From assembly GCA_029964075.1 (NCBI GenBank), contig CM057135.1:32353366-32417365 (forward strand): DNA of 64,000 bases, given 5' to 3'. The notes beneath the pieces were generated by a model. It searched no databases. It was not told where the DNA came from and saw nothing but the letters and a program-made list of their open reading frames with translations. Both the position numbers and the translations under genes were made by a program. Of the stretch, positions 12,701 through 25,340 are shown one piece after another. This stretch comes from Patiria pectinifera. Its lineage: Eukaryota; Echinodermata; Asteroidea; Valvatida; Asterinidae. The stretch's first letter is position 1, and the number at the start of each line of letters is the position of its first letter.

Positions 12701-15700
12701 TACCACTTTGGCACCACCGATTCGACTGATTAAATTTCCACCAATCCACTTACGTCTAGTCCAATCAAGGAATTACGGTTGACGGCATGGTAGCGGCAAG
12801 GTAGCAGCGAACAAATGGAACGTGTCGCTGACCATATGTCGTCTATTTTACACAATTTAGTCATTCTAATACACCATACATCAAACAAGCTTCTCAATGT
12901 TAAAAGCTAGGCGAATGCTTAATGAAATCCCATGAGTCCATCTGGCATGTACATACACCTCCACACAACCATCACAGAGGATGAATTTATGGTCAGACAT
13001 CAGACTTTCTACCAAGTGTTTACCATATCCATCCAAACTAAAAGAGTATGCTCAATCAAATTTGCAGTTTGCACTGCATCTTGCATTCTTTTCTTGACAC
13101 TCCGCTATGACAGCTGAAATTGACCATGTTCGTTCATTTTTGGCAAACATTTTTGTGTAAATTCCATTCTCTGGTTGTTTGTGTTGCCCAAATGCATCCA
13201 AGGGCGTAAATTGGTCCTAAAAAGTGGGGGGGGGGGGGGCAATACCTTGATAAGAACTAATGCCAGTGACAAGTGAAAAGCAATACGATGTGGGGTCCAG
13301 GCCAGGGCCCACTTTAAGGGTTCAAAAAAGTTGGATTCTAGATGCTCTGTGATGCGATCTGAGGCAATTTCTGAGCACTTTAACCAATATTTTTTTTATG
13401 AGCAAAAAATCATTATTTAAACATCATTTTGTGAACCAATCGACATTATCGATCATTTTCGAGTTTGGGCTTTTAAATCAAATATTAATAGGCTACAATA
13501 TTTATTCGGTGACGAAAAAATTGGGGGGGGGGGACCAAACGATATGATATCCAGTTATCCACCACTTTAAAAAGTGGGGGCATGTCCCCTCCCCCCACCC
13601 ATTAATGCATCTCATGTCCCTTTCCCAAACCCCCCAAAATTGATAAAAATCTGAAAGTTTATAAATTCATATATCCACTGCATGGCAAACACTGTTACAC
13701 AGATGAAAATCCTACATTTTACAATTGATAGCAAAGTTTATTGGCCTTTTTTGCGAACGTGATTTTTATACCCAAGTAAAGTTCAAACTCTGCATAGAAT
13801 ACAATACATAATGTACCAATGTACCTGTACATGTGTAAGTGCATAAAATGCAATCAACCAGATCAATGATTTCAATTTGTACTGTTTTGCATACAAGTAC
13901 GTTATAAATACATGATTATAAAACCAATAATAACCTTGACAAGGAAAGGCAAGTTGTTAAAGAATCGTAACTCAAAAGTGCATCACAAAGGTCCTTTTTA
14001 AAGGTGTGAGCACTTTAGTTTTGTGGGGTAAATTCACGGAAATTAAATGTTTACAAACATGACATCAATGTTGACGTGGGGTTTAAAATCATGAAATGAC
14101 TGGACAAGTGTGTGACATGGGGTGGGTCGTAAGGAAATGCCTACATTCTGGAGGATTAGCCATATTGGGTCCATTCAAAGTTTGGGATGATGGCTGGACG
14201 CAAATGTCTCCTGCGACCGTGTGAAAATGTGCCGGGGTCCATTTCACAAAGTCGCTAAGCTTATTAGGCATTTACTAAGCATGAAATAAAATTGCTTTGT
14301 ACAGTTTAATGCTACATACCGGTATATAAGCACTGTATGCATTCTGACAAGCCGGTGAGAAGTTCACGAGCTAACTCGTGACTTTTGTTTGCTGGTTGCC
14401 ATGGTACCGGTAGCAGCGGTATAGTGCCAGCCAGCTCTTATAAGACCCTGGATCATATGGAATGCGGTTTTGAATGTTTTAGTCCAAGTTCGGCCTGGGG
14501 TGAACAAACTTATATCCAAAACTTGCACGTTCCCAGTTTTGAGGCTGCTGCTATAAGAAAGTACCTGAACTTCAATCTTTCCTATCTCAACTTTTAGCTG
14601 CGGGATAGCAGCTCAGCAATTCATCATCTCTCCCTTAGTTAGTTAGTAACAAACATTGACATTCTCTATTGGTCTTACATATTTTGACCGATTTCAACCA
14701 AACTTTGTCAAACGAGTCAGTAGCCCAGCCCCAACATGTCACATGACCAAATTGGGGTCAAAGGTCATCATGGGGTCACTGGGGTCAAATTTTGATGGAA
14801 ACTCAAAACACTACCCCTTCCAGATATTACACGTCACAATTAGTGACTCATGCATGAACACGAATTCGTTGACCCGCAGCTTCTGAGATATTTTTCGATA
14901 GAGCTCGCTTCAAATGAGAAGCGAGTCTGTAAATCTCTGGACAGTCAGAAATTTCTGGACAGTCAGAAATTTGTTCATAATTATGCCACAAAGGGTGCTT
15001 TGACGACAAAGCAATTATTCAAATTGGCTCTATACAAAGAACCTGATCTGTATCAAGAAAACACAAGCACTTTGTTCCTCTAAAAAGTTTTCATTATTAG
15101 CTCTACGCCAGGACTGGCCAGGGCATATATTTGAATTAAACTTCTAGTGAGCAAAGGGAGTTTAGCAAAACCTATGTGTTTTATAATTTAAAATCTAAGA
15201 CAAAAATTCTGCCGGCATTTTCAGAGTTTAATAACCTGGATTGAGCTTCAACTTCTGGCGGTACCTCAAAAGGCCGACACTGCTCATAAAAATGTCAGCC
15301 AAAAACCAAGGCCAAAAAAATTAAACCTAAAAAAAGACAAACAAAAAAAATTAATACGTCAGCAAACACTGAGACACAGACACGAATAAAACAAGTCAAT
15401 TCGATTCTACTTATCACTGGAGTTGAACCGTACTTAATGAGGTCCCACATAATTTCATCCGGACTGTCCCAAGGGACCATGTGCACATGTACGCCGGTAC
15501 CCATGGGTGTCTGGAACCAGTTTGGATCAATCTTCCAGTGACTGTAACCCCCACCCCCCACAAAAAATGCACCCAAAAAAAAAAAAAAAAAAATCAACAA
15601 AGTTAAGGGTCCATTATTCCATACCTACACGTACATGCCCTTGCCCTCATTTATGTGAAGTTCAACCCGATACAGGCAGTTTTAAAAAGTGGGACAAAAG

Positions 15701-17065
15701 TTTAACGGTATAAAAATAAAAGTTCAGCAATTTTTTTGTTCTTGTTCAACCGGTTTAATGACCAGCTATCAAGAGTGTTGCATTTATGTAAGGGGAAAGA
15801 GTGCTTAAATTATTTTATAAATTGTTAAAAAAAATAATGTTTAATAAACTTTAAATTTTTAAATAACACACGAACTTTTCAAGTAAGTTCCTAATCAATA
15901 ATAATATCCTGACCGAGTTGCTAGAAAAACAGAGAACCTTCCTCAACCCCATGCTTCCCCAAAAGATGGTTTAGCAGAAAATTAAACTAGACCAAAAAAG
16001 GTAGCAAAAGATATTAAGTGCAGTTGTGGTTTGCACCAACTCTCCTTTTCTGGCCGTTGAGGGGGTACTTGTGCACGGAGCCCATAATGGAGATGCAAAT
16101 TCAGAGTGTGCAGCCATAACCAAGCTACCAGTATTATTGAGATGAAGCATCATAAAGTTAAGTCATCTGATGAGTTGCTGACTTAAACTTCAAGCCTTCT
16201 TGATTGGAACATGGAGGTAGAATTAGAACTCCACGATTGGAATATCAGAAGGTCACTGCCGGACAATCCTAAGAGATTAGCCTGTAATACTCCTCAGGAA
16301 TACTCAGGAATCTTCCTGGATCTCCCAAAAGCTTCCCCTTGTGAATGAACCCATGCCAATGGCACATTCGTTGGCCTCTGGCTTTGAAGAGGGAATTTAA
16401 AATATGTAAAATATCCAACAAAATCCTTTGAAATATCCCAACCCAGAGAATTTGAAGGTTTAAGAATTAATCACATCGTATACATTCCACAGACAATGAG
16501 AGACAGCATGTTTTGAGAAAAAAAATTTGGTAAAAACATAAACACTGAGCAGCCATCCCATCCACAACCCCCCCCCCCAAAAAAACCCTCCCTCCCCCAC
16601 CCTCGAGGGTAGAACTTGCTATGGTTAAATACAAACATACACTGTACATGTACATGTATGTAAGTTAACTTCTCCTTGGAGATGGTCCATGAGCCATGCA
16701 ATTTCTGCAGATTATAAGACCACGGAAATGTTACCTAGGTGAAGCATGGAGGAAGGAATATTGGTCAAGTCTATCCTCCATATATATCTGGACCATTCTT
16801 TTCTCCAAGTCTTCATGTTACAAACATATGTTGCTAAATTAATTTCTAGAAAACCTGCATCATGAGAACGCATAAATTCTTTCTTTCCCTCTTGATATTT
16901 TCATTTTTGATAAATGCTTACACTGATGCTACTTCTGTTCCCTGCCAATTTTCTGTGTATTTTACAGCGTAAAATAACTGCATATAAAACTGAAGTCCCG
17001 AGAGATCAGAACTAGTCAAGCCTAAAAACAAAAATGGAAAAAATCAAGCGAAGGAAAAAACTTAC
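9777..17065 (-). other. Long intron of the KLHL8-like gene
   Basis: This 7.3-kb stretch has no recognised exon. It holds a poly-G-bearing element (13201-13615), several poly-A/poly-G runs and AT-rich simple sequence. A GGGGTCAAAGGTCA motif at 14755-14768 looks like a direct-repeat nuclear-receptor site, but it sits in a run of near-repeats and may be part of a transposon. Small open frames here show no domain or splice support. Confidence 0.6.
13201..13615 (+). repeat. Poly-G-bearing element, family G, copy 1
   Basis: It starts near a run of 13 G after AAAAAGTGG and ends near CCCCTCCCCCCACCCATTAATG. The diagnostic internal phrase is GGATTCTAGATGCTCTGTG followed by GCGATCTGAGGCAATTTCTG. The same phrases recur at 19.9, 23.4, 39.3, 53.5 (inverted) and 59.1 kb (inverted). 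Non-coding. Confidence 0.7.
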
Positions 17066-17112
17066 CTTCGCCCAGAAGAGCGACACCGTACGGCAGGCAT
17101 GGTGGGGACTCC
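17066..17112 (-). CDS. KLHL8: KLHL8-like gene, short start-codon exon
   Basis: This 47-nt minus-strand exon has an acceptor CTTCTGTCAG|GAGTCC and donor GCGAAG|GTAAGT. It contains one ATG (17098-17100 read on the minus strand) in the context CCCACCATGC. It codes MPAVRCRSSGR plus two bases (AG), and the first base of the exon at 9776 completes an Arg codon, keeping the large exon in its known frame. Agreement of acceptor, ATG context, donor and phase supports it, but no transcript evidence is available. The ATG at 9688 in the next exon could also serve as a start. The peptide is not recognisable by itself. Confidence 0.55.
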
Positions 17113-19514
17113 TGACAGAAGTTGGATAGAAACTGGAGGTGACAGTCTTTTGCCCACAGTCATGAGAATCTCAGCATTTGGCAGAGAGTGAGTTTGACAA
17201 GAATGGGTGGGGTTGATTTGGGTTACTGGAAATCAGCCAGGACAGACAAAATTAGGTATTCAAGCTTTAAAAAAAATGCAGAAGGAAGATTTCTGTATAA
17301 ACAACCGTCTTGCAATGAAAACCTTTTGGTGTCATAAGTTTGTAGTATCCTACTACACACTGATTGCAGATCACTCTGTGTAACACATCTAGGTGTGGGT
17401 CTTGGGAGTTTTAATCCAGCTATCATCCGATTCCAGGAGTGTTTGAGCAAGCAATGCCTTCAATGAATCCAGGTCCTCTTTGGTTCACTGCTTGTTCAAC
17501 CCTCCTTCAGTTGATTCTTGTCAACTCCATGGATGGCTCATCAAAGGAGGAGGAACTGCACACATCATTGTGTATTGACTTTTTGTGGCCAACTGTTTAT
17601 CTGTAAACAGTAGTGCGATGTTCACTGGAGCGAAGAGATACCAGTAGTGTCAGTCAAGCAGGCAGGGGAGATATCATCCACTGACCACTGGACATCTGAT
17701 AAAAATAAATATTCATGCAAGAGGGACCTAATCCTGCTTCTAAATCCAGAGGATAAACAGAGAAAGCTTGGAGTCTATTCACAGTTGTACACATGCCCAG
17801 CAGGGTTGCTTTGTTGAAGTTGTCACTGAGCTTCGGTGAGATGAGCAGAGTGCCTGCAGGTTTTTGACCAGAGGGTGTGGCTTTGACTGAGTTTCAGGTA
17901 GTTTCTTGCTGATGAAACTTGGAAGAAGCTTGACCACAAAGCTGCCTTTGGATTCCTCACGAGAAGCAGGCTCTTCAATCTCCAATCCCGAATCAAAAAC
18001 GATGAACGATTCAACTACCAGAGTACACACGTTCAACACCTCACCATATCCACACAAATGGCCCGTTGAATAAACTTGAACAGACCACAAAGGCTCAACA
18101 CATGACACAGGATGTCCAGTTTTAGCAGGAGGAAACCTCTAGTTTATCTCTAAGTGCTAGCAGCAAGTGCCCATATCAAATTGTCTCTGGACCTCCCCGG
18201 AACTCAAGTTAAAAAAAAAACTCAAGTTAAAAAACCCTAAGTGGTAGATTTCACAACTAAAGTATATCTTACCATGGGCAAGGGCAGGGCTTTCAAATAA
18301 ATTTTGGATGGGACACCAGGGTAAGTGCATCTTTGACTGAAAAAAAAGCTCCTCTATGGGACCCCTTATGTAAACAGGGGTGTATTATCTCACTACCTGA
18401 GGCAAGTTGCACAAAACCTTGACTTGAGCATGACCATACACAAAGTAGATAGTGCACCCGCATTCAAGTCATTTTTGTGGACCTAAGTTATGTGCAGTTG
18501 ACCATTCCATCTGATAGAGCAGCTTGAAATAACAGCGGATAAGCCGTAAGGAAACATGCAAGATGCTAAAACAACTTCTCAGATAGGATAAGGACTGGAT
18601 GATGATGATGGTTGGCTTGTTAGCCACACATTTGATACTCTGCCATTTCCATTCACTCCTTGCTGGCTACATGTATGGAGTGTCAAGTCAATTTCCTCAA
18701 TGCACTGTCAACACAAACTCACCATTTCTACTTCAGCCTGTTGCTCAAAATAGGCCAAGCTGTATACCATTTATCATGCACAAACACCTGGAATAAGGCT
18801 GAAAGTCATTCCAGAGAACTTGGCAAACTCACTTGAATGTAAAAGTTGTGAGATGCATTAAAAAATAAACTACAGAAAGCGCAAGAAAAACACTTTTAAA
18901 ATAATGTGATGTGTTCATTCTCTCAAGTCAGATTGTCCAATGAAAAGCGAAGACACAACTTCAAAGTTGTAACTCAAGGTATCCACAGGGTGGGTTAATC
19001 CACAGATTCCATTGCAATGATGATCAATTGTGTGCTCAGAAATTCTGGCCACTCATGAAAAAGTTGCCGTGATTAACCAATCAACGGAACCCTCATGAAA
19101 ACAATTTTCAATCGTCAATTGAAGCTTTTTATAATACTACAACAACAAAGCTACAAAGCTCACTGAATGAAAGACACAATAGAATTTACTTTGAAAAAAA
19201 AGTCCTAAACCAAATTTCCTTCCTTCCTGAAGGGGAAGGCTAAGATAAGAAATAATAATTTCATAAAAAAAACACTGGCTGAACTTATTTCATGATCGTT
19301 AAACTAACTTAACACAGGAAATTCCTGCTTTGAGTTGCGTGCCAACTGTCCGAGTGTCAGGGTTACACTAGTGTCAGGCTACGGGTTGAAAATTAAAGAG
19401 GATTTTATTGTGGATTTTATTTTATCCAAGATTCGTCATTACAGCTTTTCATTATTAGTGATCTAAATTAGAGTATATAACTTCATTAACAAACCTAGTG
19501 CCTTGGGACTACCT

Positions 19515-19845
19515 CGCTAAATCCAACAGAGTCCAACGGTTACTCATATGAGTTTCCTGCTCAATCCAGCACAGTCCCACACAACCCAATTTGCCAAGGT
19601 GCTGGGTACCTGAAAATATTTAAAATGACTGGCATGCTCAGTCCAACAGAATCCAACTGTGCCTTATTTTTCTGTTTCCTGCTGGATCCAACAGAGTCCA
19701 ACTTGGCATACTTAATGGAATCCGACTCTGATTGTTTTCAGTTGCCTGCTGAATCCAACAGATTTGAACACACAAGGTGCTTACTGCTCAATCTAACAGG
19801 ATCCAATGGAAAAACAGTAGGATCCTGTTGGATTGAGCAGGGTTA
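19515..19845 (+). repeat. Degenerate minisatellite of AATCCAACAG motifs
   Basis: The motif CTCAATCCAACAGAGTCCAA recurs with substitutions about every 50-60 bp. The last two motifs are inverted relative to each other, CTGCTCAATCTAACAGGATCC and GGATCCTGTTGGATTGAGCAG, and form a strong hairpin at 19789-19844. Confidence 0.65.
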
Positions 19846-19851
19846 GGACAA

Positions 19852-20169
19852 GGGCGGATCCTGAACACATTTTTTGGGGGGGGGGGGGCAAAGTTTTTTG
19901 GGGTCCAACAAATATCGGCGTGGGGTTCAGGGCCTGCTTAACTAGGAGCCCCGAAATATTTTGAGATTCTAGATGCTCTGTGCCAGTGCGATCTGAGGAA
20001 ATTTCTGACCACTTTGATATTGTTTTGAGGAAACGATGGTGGTGTACTACGCAGTAGGCCTACATGTCTTTACACCGACATCACTCAAAAATTTTTTTTT
20101 TAAAATGGGTTCATTTGGTGGGGGGAGGGGCCATGGCCCCCGTTGCCCCACCCCCTGGATCTGCCCTTG
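19852..20169 (+). repeat. Poly-G-bearing element, family G, copy 2, with short inverted ends
   Basis: The ends are AAGGGCGGATCC on the left and GGATCTGCCCTT on the right. It carries the family phrase GATTCTAGATGCTCTGTG and a poly-G run near 19875. The same AGGGCGGATCC end appears in the element inside the reverse transcriptase at 58.9 kb. Confidence 0.65.
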
Positions 20170-21632
20170 GGTTAGGACTTCAGCTATGGAATTAGTCATG
20201 TGTACTGCTACAATGTACAAAATTGTGTACATGTACACGTGTCAGAGAAACTCAGTCAGTGACTGCTATTGGCTCTTAATACCACACCAATGAGGGCGCT
20301 CTGTAATCTGGCAATGAGAATTCATGTGGGAGCTCATGCTTTAAGCTGGATCATTCTCCAAAGTACATGTGTGCAGGGTTTGCATATTTTGGCATTGGGT
20401 GAACACAAAGAAGTACGCGTAGCATACCGGGAATTACCGGTACATTGTGTGGGTGTTTGCATTGTGAGGTACACACCCTAATGTGCTATCATTGTCCCTG
20501 TCTGAAAGCAACTTTTTGGCACAAATTGAATGGGTAAAAGTTATGTATACATTGTACATGTAGTAATAGTATGCCTACATTGAACATGTAGTATACCTGT
20601 ACGGTACATGTACATAAAGTTACAATGTACAGTACACATGTACCGGTATACATGAAAATTCATAAAACCTTAAAAGCTCATGGTGTATGGAAACAACTTC
20701 TTCTTTTTTTTGCAATCAACTATCAAAGAACATTTTAGTCAGAAAAAACCTCCGATAGATTTATAGCAATTTGTAAGAAATACCACATGACTAAAGTACT
20801 GCACATATATTTTGCCTCCAATTACAAACTTTTCATAAACATCTTTCTGAATTGTTACAAACAATTTCTGTAAAGTAGACCTATTTAATTTATTTTGTTT
20901 GCTTTTGTTTTGTTTTGAAAATTACAATGTGGTACCGGTAGTTGTATTTTATGGGAAACTTCGGGGGAGCTTCGTTTTGGTCAATTTTCTTGGTACAGAC
21001 AGATAGACCGACCGACAGATAGAGCTTAAAAACTCCAAAATAAACACATTTGGGATCATTTTTCTGATATACCCCTCACATCAAGTTTGTTTCCACACAA
21101 CTACAACATAGCACCAGTAATTACACAACAATCATACCGGTAGCTCAGAAATGATAACTTACCTTTTCTTGCATGTACAATTCATCTTGATAATTTCATG
21201 CAAAAGACTTTGTATGACAATTCAACTAGGAATTTCCGGGACAATGTCAAACTGTCCAGTAGAAACTCCTGCAGTACCAGTACATGTACCATATACTCGG
21301 CATAACTACATTTTTATCCTTTATCTGTAGTTTATATTTACGTCAGTGTTTTCAACACTACAGAAAGACAAAGAGGCGGTGTTCTTTGATATCACTTTCA
21401 TAAACTAATGCAACTGACCTCCCATCAGATTTGGCTCGTTAATTTTTACGGCCAATGACTAAGCAATCATACACACGTACACAATGTTTCTGAATCCAAA
21501 CTTGGATGAATATATCATAGTATTTTGGCACAATGCTCTTTTTGGCATAATAATTTCTACTCTCTAGGATTTAGACATGGTGTACATTTTTATAAGTGAT
21601 GTCACATGACCTATACAGTAGTTTAGGCTATG

Positions 21633-21790
21633 CATGGGCGTCACCAGGATTGTTTTTAGAGGGGGGGGGGCAAAGCTCTCAAAATCCTTGTACTTTCTCA
21701 GACATATTCTCAATTTATCATTTTTTCGAGGGTGGGCGGGGGACAATTTGCCCACTCCACCCCCACTGACACCCCTGCTGACACCCATGT
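21633..21790 (+). repeat. Small poly-G element with CATGGGCGTC / GACACCCATG ends
   Basis: It has inverted ends (CATGGGCGTCACCAGGATTG and GACACCCATG) and the internal phrase CCTTGTACTTTCTCAGACAT then GAGGGTGGGCGGGGGACA. Relatives are at 30479-30780 and 34790-35069. Confidence 0.65.
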
Positions 21791-24700
21791 AGTTAAATGT
21801 GCATCATTAACTTCAATATGACTTCGTCCTTGTCTTTTTTATTTTCCTTTTTACTCCTTGTTTCCTCCCCCCCCCCCCACTTTTTCAGGGTGGGGGGGAA
21901 GCACCCCTCCCCCCTTCCCCCTCACGATGCCCATGCGGCTATGCAGTACATGTATCATATTTCCCGTTCACACAATTCAGGAGAAACGGGTGATGGCTGC
22001 TGTTCTGCTTGAATTCCTTTCAATTTTTATTATTGAAACAGAATACATGATACTTTAAAAAAATACTTCAAATGGCAATCGAACACATGAGGCGCATGTC
22101 ACTGTGCTTTGTGACCCAGATTCAATGACCCGCACTGTCATTTGCATAACAATGTGACCTGCGATTCAACGTCCTTGTACAAAAATAACTTCACCCTTGA
22201 CTCCAAGTGTAATTATGAAAAATTACAAGGCAGACACTGGCAATGTACTTTTTGGGTTCAAGGCAAATGAACGTACCAATTTTATTTATAAATGCGACTC
22301 ACATTTTGAACTAAAAGTACAAATACTTTTCACACACCATGCATCAGGCATGCTCGTGTCTAGTTCTTGTTTGGAACTCAAAAAATGGAAGGATTTCACT
22401 CATTTTCTGAAAAGTATTAAACCACTTCACGTGAAAACAATAATATTTGATTCAAAGTGAGTATTTTCTTTGTATGGCATTTAAATCTCACCCTCTTCAG
22501 CAAAGCTGATGCAACTCACTCCATAAAATATGTCATACCTTGTTTACATGATGTGAAAGTTTTGTTTAATTCCACTGGTAAACAACAGAGTTATTTAGGA
22601 TCAAAAGTAGGACATTGTTTTTTACACTTAGCATACAATTCATGTACAAGGTGGAAATTCTTGCAGTAATGAGTCTAATAGGCAAATAGTCCAAACCACT
22701 TGTTGTGAATTTGTTATGATCATGGCGGTAGAATTAAGAATCGCAGCTGTGCAAATTCCAACAAGTCGCCTGCTACTTGACAATACAGGAGCAGACGCCA
22801 GCTGGTGTGTGACCCAGACTCACCCAGTCAAATAAACACAGGCGCACAGCTTGACATCAGACTGATTGATTGACACCAGACTAAAAAAAAAAAGGTTTCC
22901 AATTCCCACTACAGAATTCATTGATTAGCGCCAATCAGGAGAAATAAGGTGTTGGGTTTCACTGGAAACAGTGGGTACTAATCAGGTGTAAGCAGTGGGG
23001 GTGTTATAGGATGCAAGCAAGGGGCGATAACCATTTCCTGTTACTCATTAAAGTTTGTCCCGATGTGACCCTCATGTTCCTGTGTGTGCTTTTATTTTCT
23101 TAACACTTCCTGCTTTAGTTTAGGTTCACAAATGATGGGCCTTTACCACTTCCTTCCAAGCTCAGGAGCATGGTTAACACATCACTTGGAAGTGTAATGA
23201 GGCTGATGAGCTATGTTGATTCACAACACTAACCACTCCATTGTTTACCCAAAAATAAAGTTTATCAAAAACTACAAAAAAGTATACAATGTACATGTGA
23301 ACATGTCATGCATGTAGAACTACAATGGACATGTACAGGGCTGCCAACTTTGAGTAAGAGCGGAAAGTGAGAATTTGGCAAGGAGCTTAATCAGAACTAA
23401 TGCAAGTGCAAACATTTTTGGATTCTAGACGCTCTGTGGTGCAATTTATTGCAATTTCTGACCACTAAACAAATTTTTTGGAGCAAAAGATCTTTGGCAT
23501 AGTAGTCAAACATTTAACTAATTGAGCAACCAAAGCAATCTGGTTGGTATAGGGCAGCTATAAAATAAATATAAATTTGCGATGTTGTTTCACTGCAATG
23601 CCGTAACCCACAACAACAGAAAATGAAAATCGCGTTAGGGCTATATTGTAATGATGTATGGCTCTGTATTGTCTTGATTTGAAAAACAAAATTCTCTAGC
23701 CTTTGTGTACAAAAACTAAATGGGTTGCATGATCATTAATAATAATAATAATAAACCACTTCGGAGTTACTACTGTGGTAACCAAATCCACATTTTGCAA
23801 TTTTCATCGAATCAAAAAGAAAACCTATGGAAAGTTTTGATCGCACAAAAGTTGGAGCATACAAACAACTAAAACCATGGTGCTAAAGCTCAAAAGTTTG
23901 CATTTACATGTACTTCAAAACAAGATCTTTTCTTTGATTTCATTGGTAGCCCGCTATGATTTTGCACGTGTATGGCAAACTGTTTATCCACAAAAGTAAA
24001 TCGTTAAATCTCGATGTGCGCATGCGCAAAAGTAACTCGAAAGAGAGTGGCTTATTATTTTTATTAAAATTAATTTGTACATGTGGGTGTTTACACAAAT
24101 GTGGAGGCCAATGTGTGACATTAGGGTCAAATTTTCAAAATAACCAAATTAATTTCAGCTTCACATGGTTTTGTAGTCTAGGGTCTATATTTTGTCAAAA
24201 ACAAAACCATTTTTCTGTAACACGACCCTTTTTAGAGTAGCAACATGATAAACTAGCATATGGGACACAAATTTCACCTGTGACAGTGACACCAAATTGT
24301 TAATTTCTTTTAGAGCTTTATTTGTCAGGTTGTTCAAAAGACATGTTGCTTTTTGCTTTTTTATAATTAACATATAAACATATAAACTTTAAAACTATCC
24401 TTGTTCAACTCAACATTTCATTTAAAAAAAAAAATCAAATTTTTTAGGAATTTTGACATATTTTTATGGATTACAAAATGTATAGCTCACTAATTTTCAG
24501 AAATTTTGTCCATTCCATTTTTTTTTTCCAGATTCATTTTTACACGTTTTTAATCAAAAAAATTTCATGAAAAATTTCAAAAAAATTACATCTCTGAAAA
24601 GGCAGCACTTCTGAGCTAGCCTATATAGGAGATGATTCTAAAACAAAAAAAAAAACAACACAAAAAGCCTAAATGTGAAAATCAAAATTTGGCTCCGTCG

Positions 24701-25015
24701 ACACGTTTTTGTACATGGTGGATGTGTGGCCTATGTTTACGGAGGCAGTCCAGTAAATAGGCCACATTTATGGGGCTAGGTTAATTGATATTGTGGAAGA
24801 CTGTGCGACTGTCATGACTGTGAGTGACACTTGATGAACAAAATGGCGAACGAATGTCACTCAACATCATATCAATACCATGAATACGACTTTAAACAAT
24901 AATTTTAAGCTAACAACAGTTTATAATTTACAACACCACACATTCAAACAAACAACACTTCACATAAGCTAGGAATGCAGAAAGTAAGGGGCAAAATTGG
25001 TTGGCAAAAGCTTAC

Positions 25016-25340
25016 CTACGAAGGGGAAATCCACCGTCGTTAACGTGGTTGACGTTCCGCAGTTGGTAGTGCGCATGATAACACTGCGAGCCGCGCAATG
25101 TATAGGAAAGCTGCCTTAGCTTCTTCATAAAATCCTTCATGCTTGAACTCTCCTCTGTCGTCGCTTACAACCAGAAGTTGTTTACGCGCCTGAAAAGTTC
25201 TGACAAGTGTCACATTTAACTTATTTCTCCTCGAAATGTTCTTGTCGTCGGCAACTCGGCCGTTTTTATACTGTTTATTGACGGAAGAAAATGTGTCAAA
25301 TTTGCAAAACAGTGAACGAGCTGGACCAGTGACCACTTTT
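25016..25340 (-). other. KLHL8: Possible 5' UTR exon and promoter area of the KLHL8-like gene
   Basis: A strong minus-strand donor, CTTCGTAG|GTAAGCTT, ends a GC-richer stretch beginning somewhere above 25.3 kb. It is the only good upstream donor I noticed that could feed the acceptor of the ATG exon at 17112. The transcription start is not visible, and the exon's upper limit is arbitrary. It might instead belong to an unrelated non-coding transcript. Confidence 0.35.

Larger units (their letters stand above)
17113..25015 (-). other. Probable first intron of the KLHL8-like gene
   Basis: This 7.9-kb stretch lies between the start-codon exon and the putative 5' UTR exon. It contains a degenerate minisatellite (19515-19845), two poly-G/C-bearing elements (19852-20169, 21633-21790), part of a further family-G copy at about 23380-23470, and a cluster of ACATGTAC-type palindromes at about 20540-20655. 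No coding exon was recognised. Confidence 0.55.

Noticed and set aside
25040..25336. A 98-residue minus-strand open frame
   Set aside because: It ends before the donor at 25016, and its peptide has no recognisable domain. I keep the area as a possible 5' UTR exon only.
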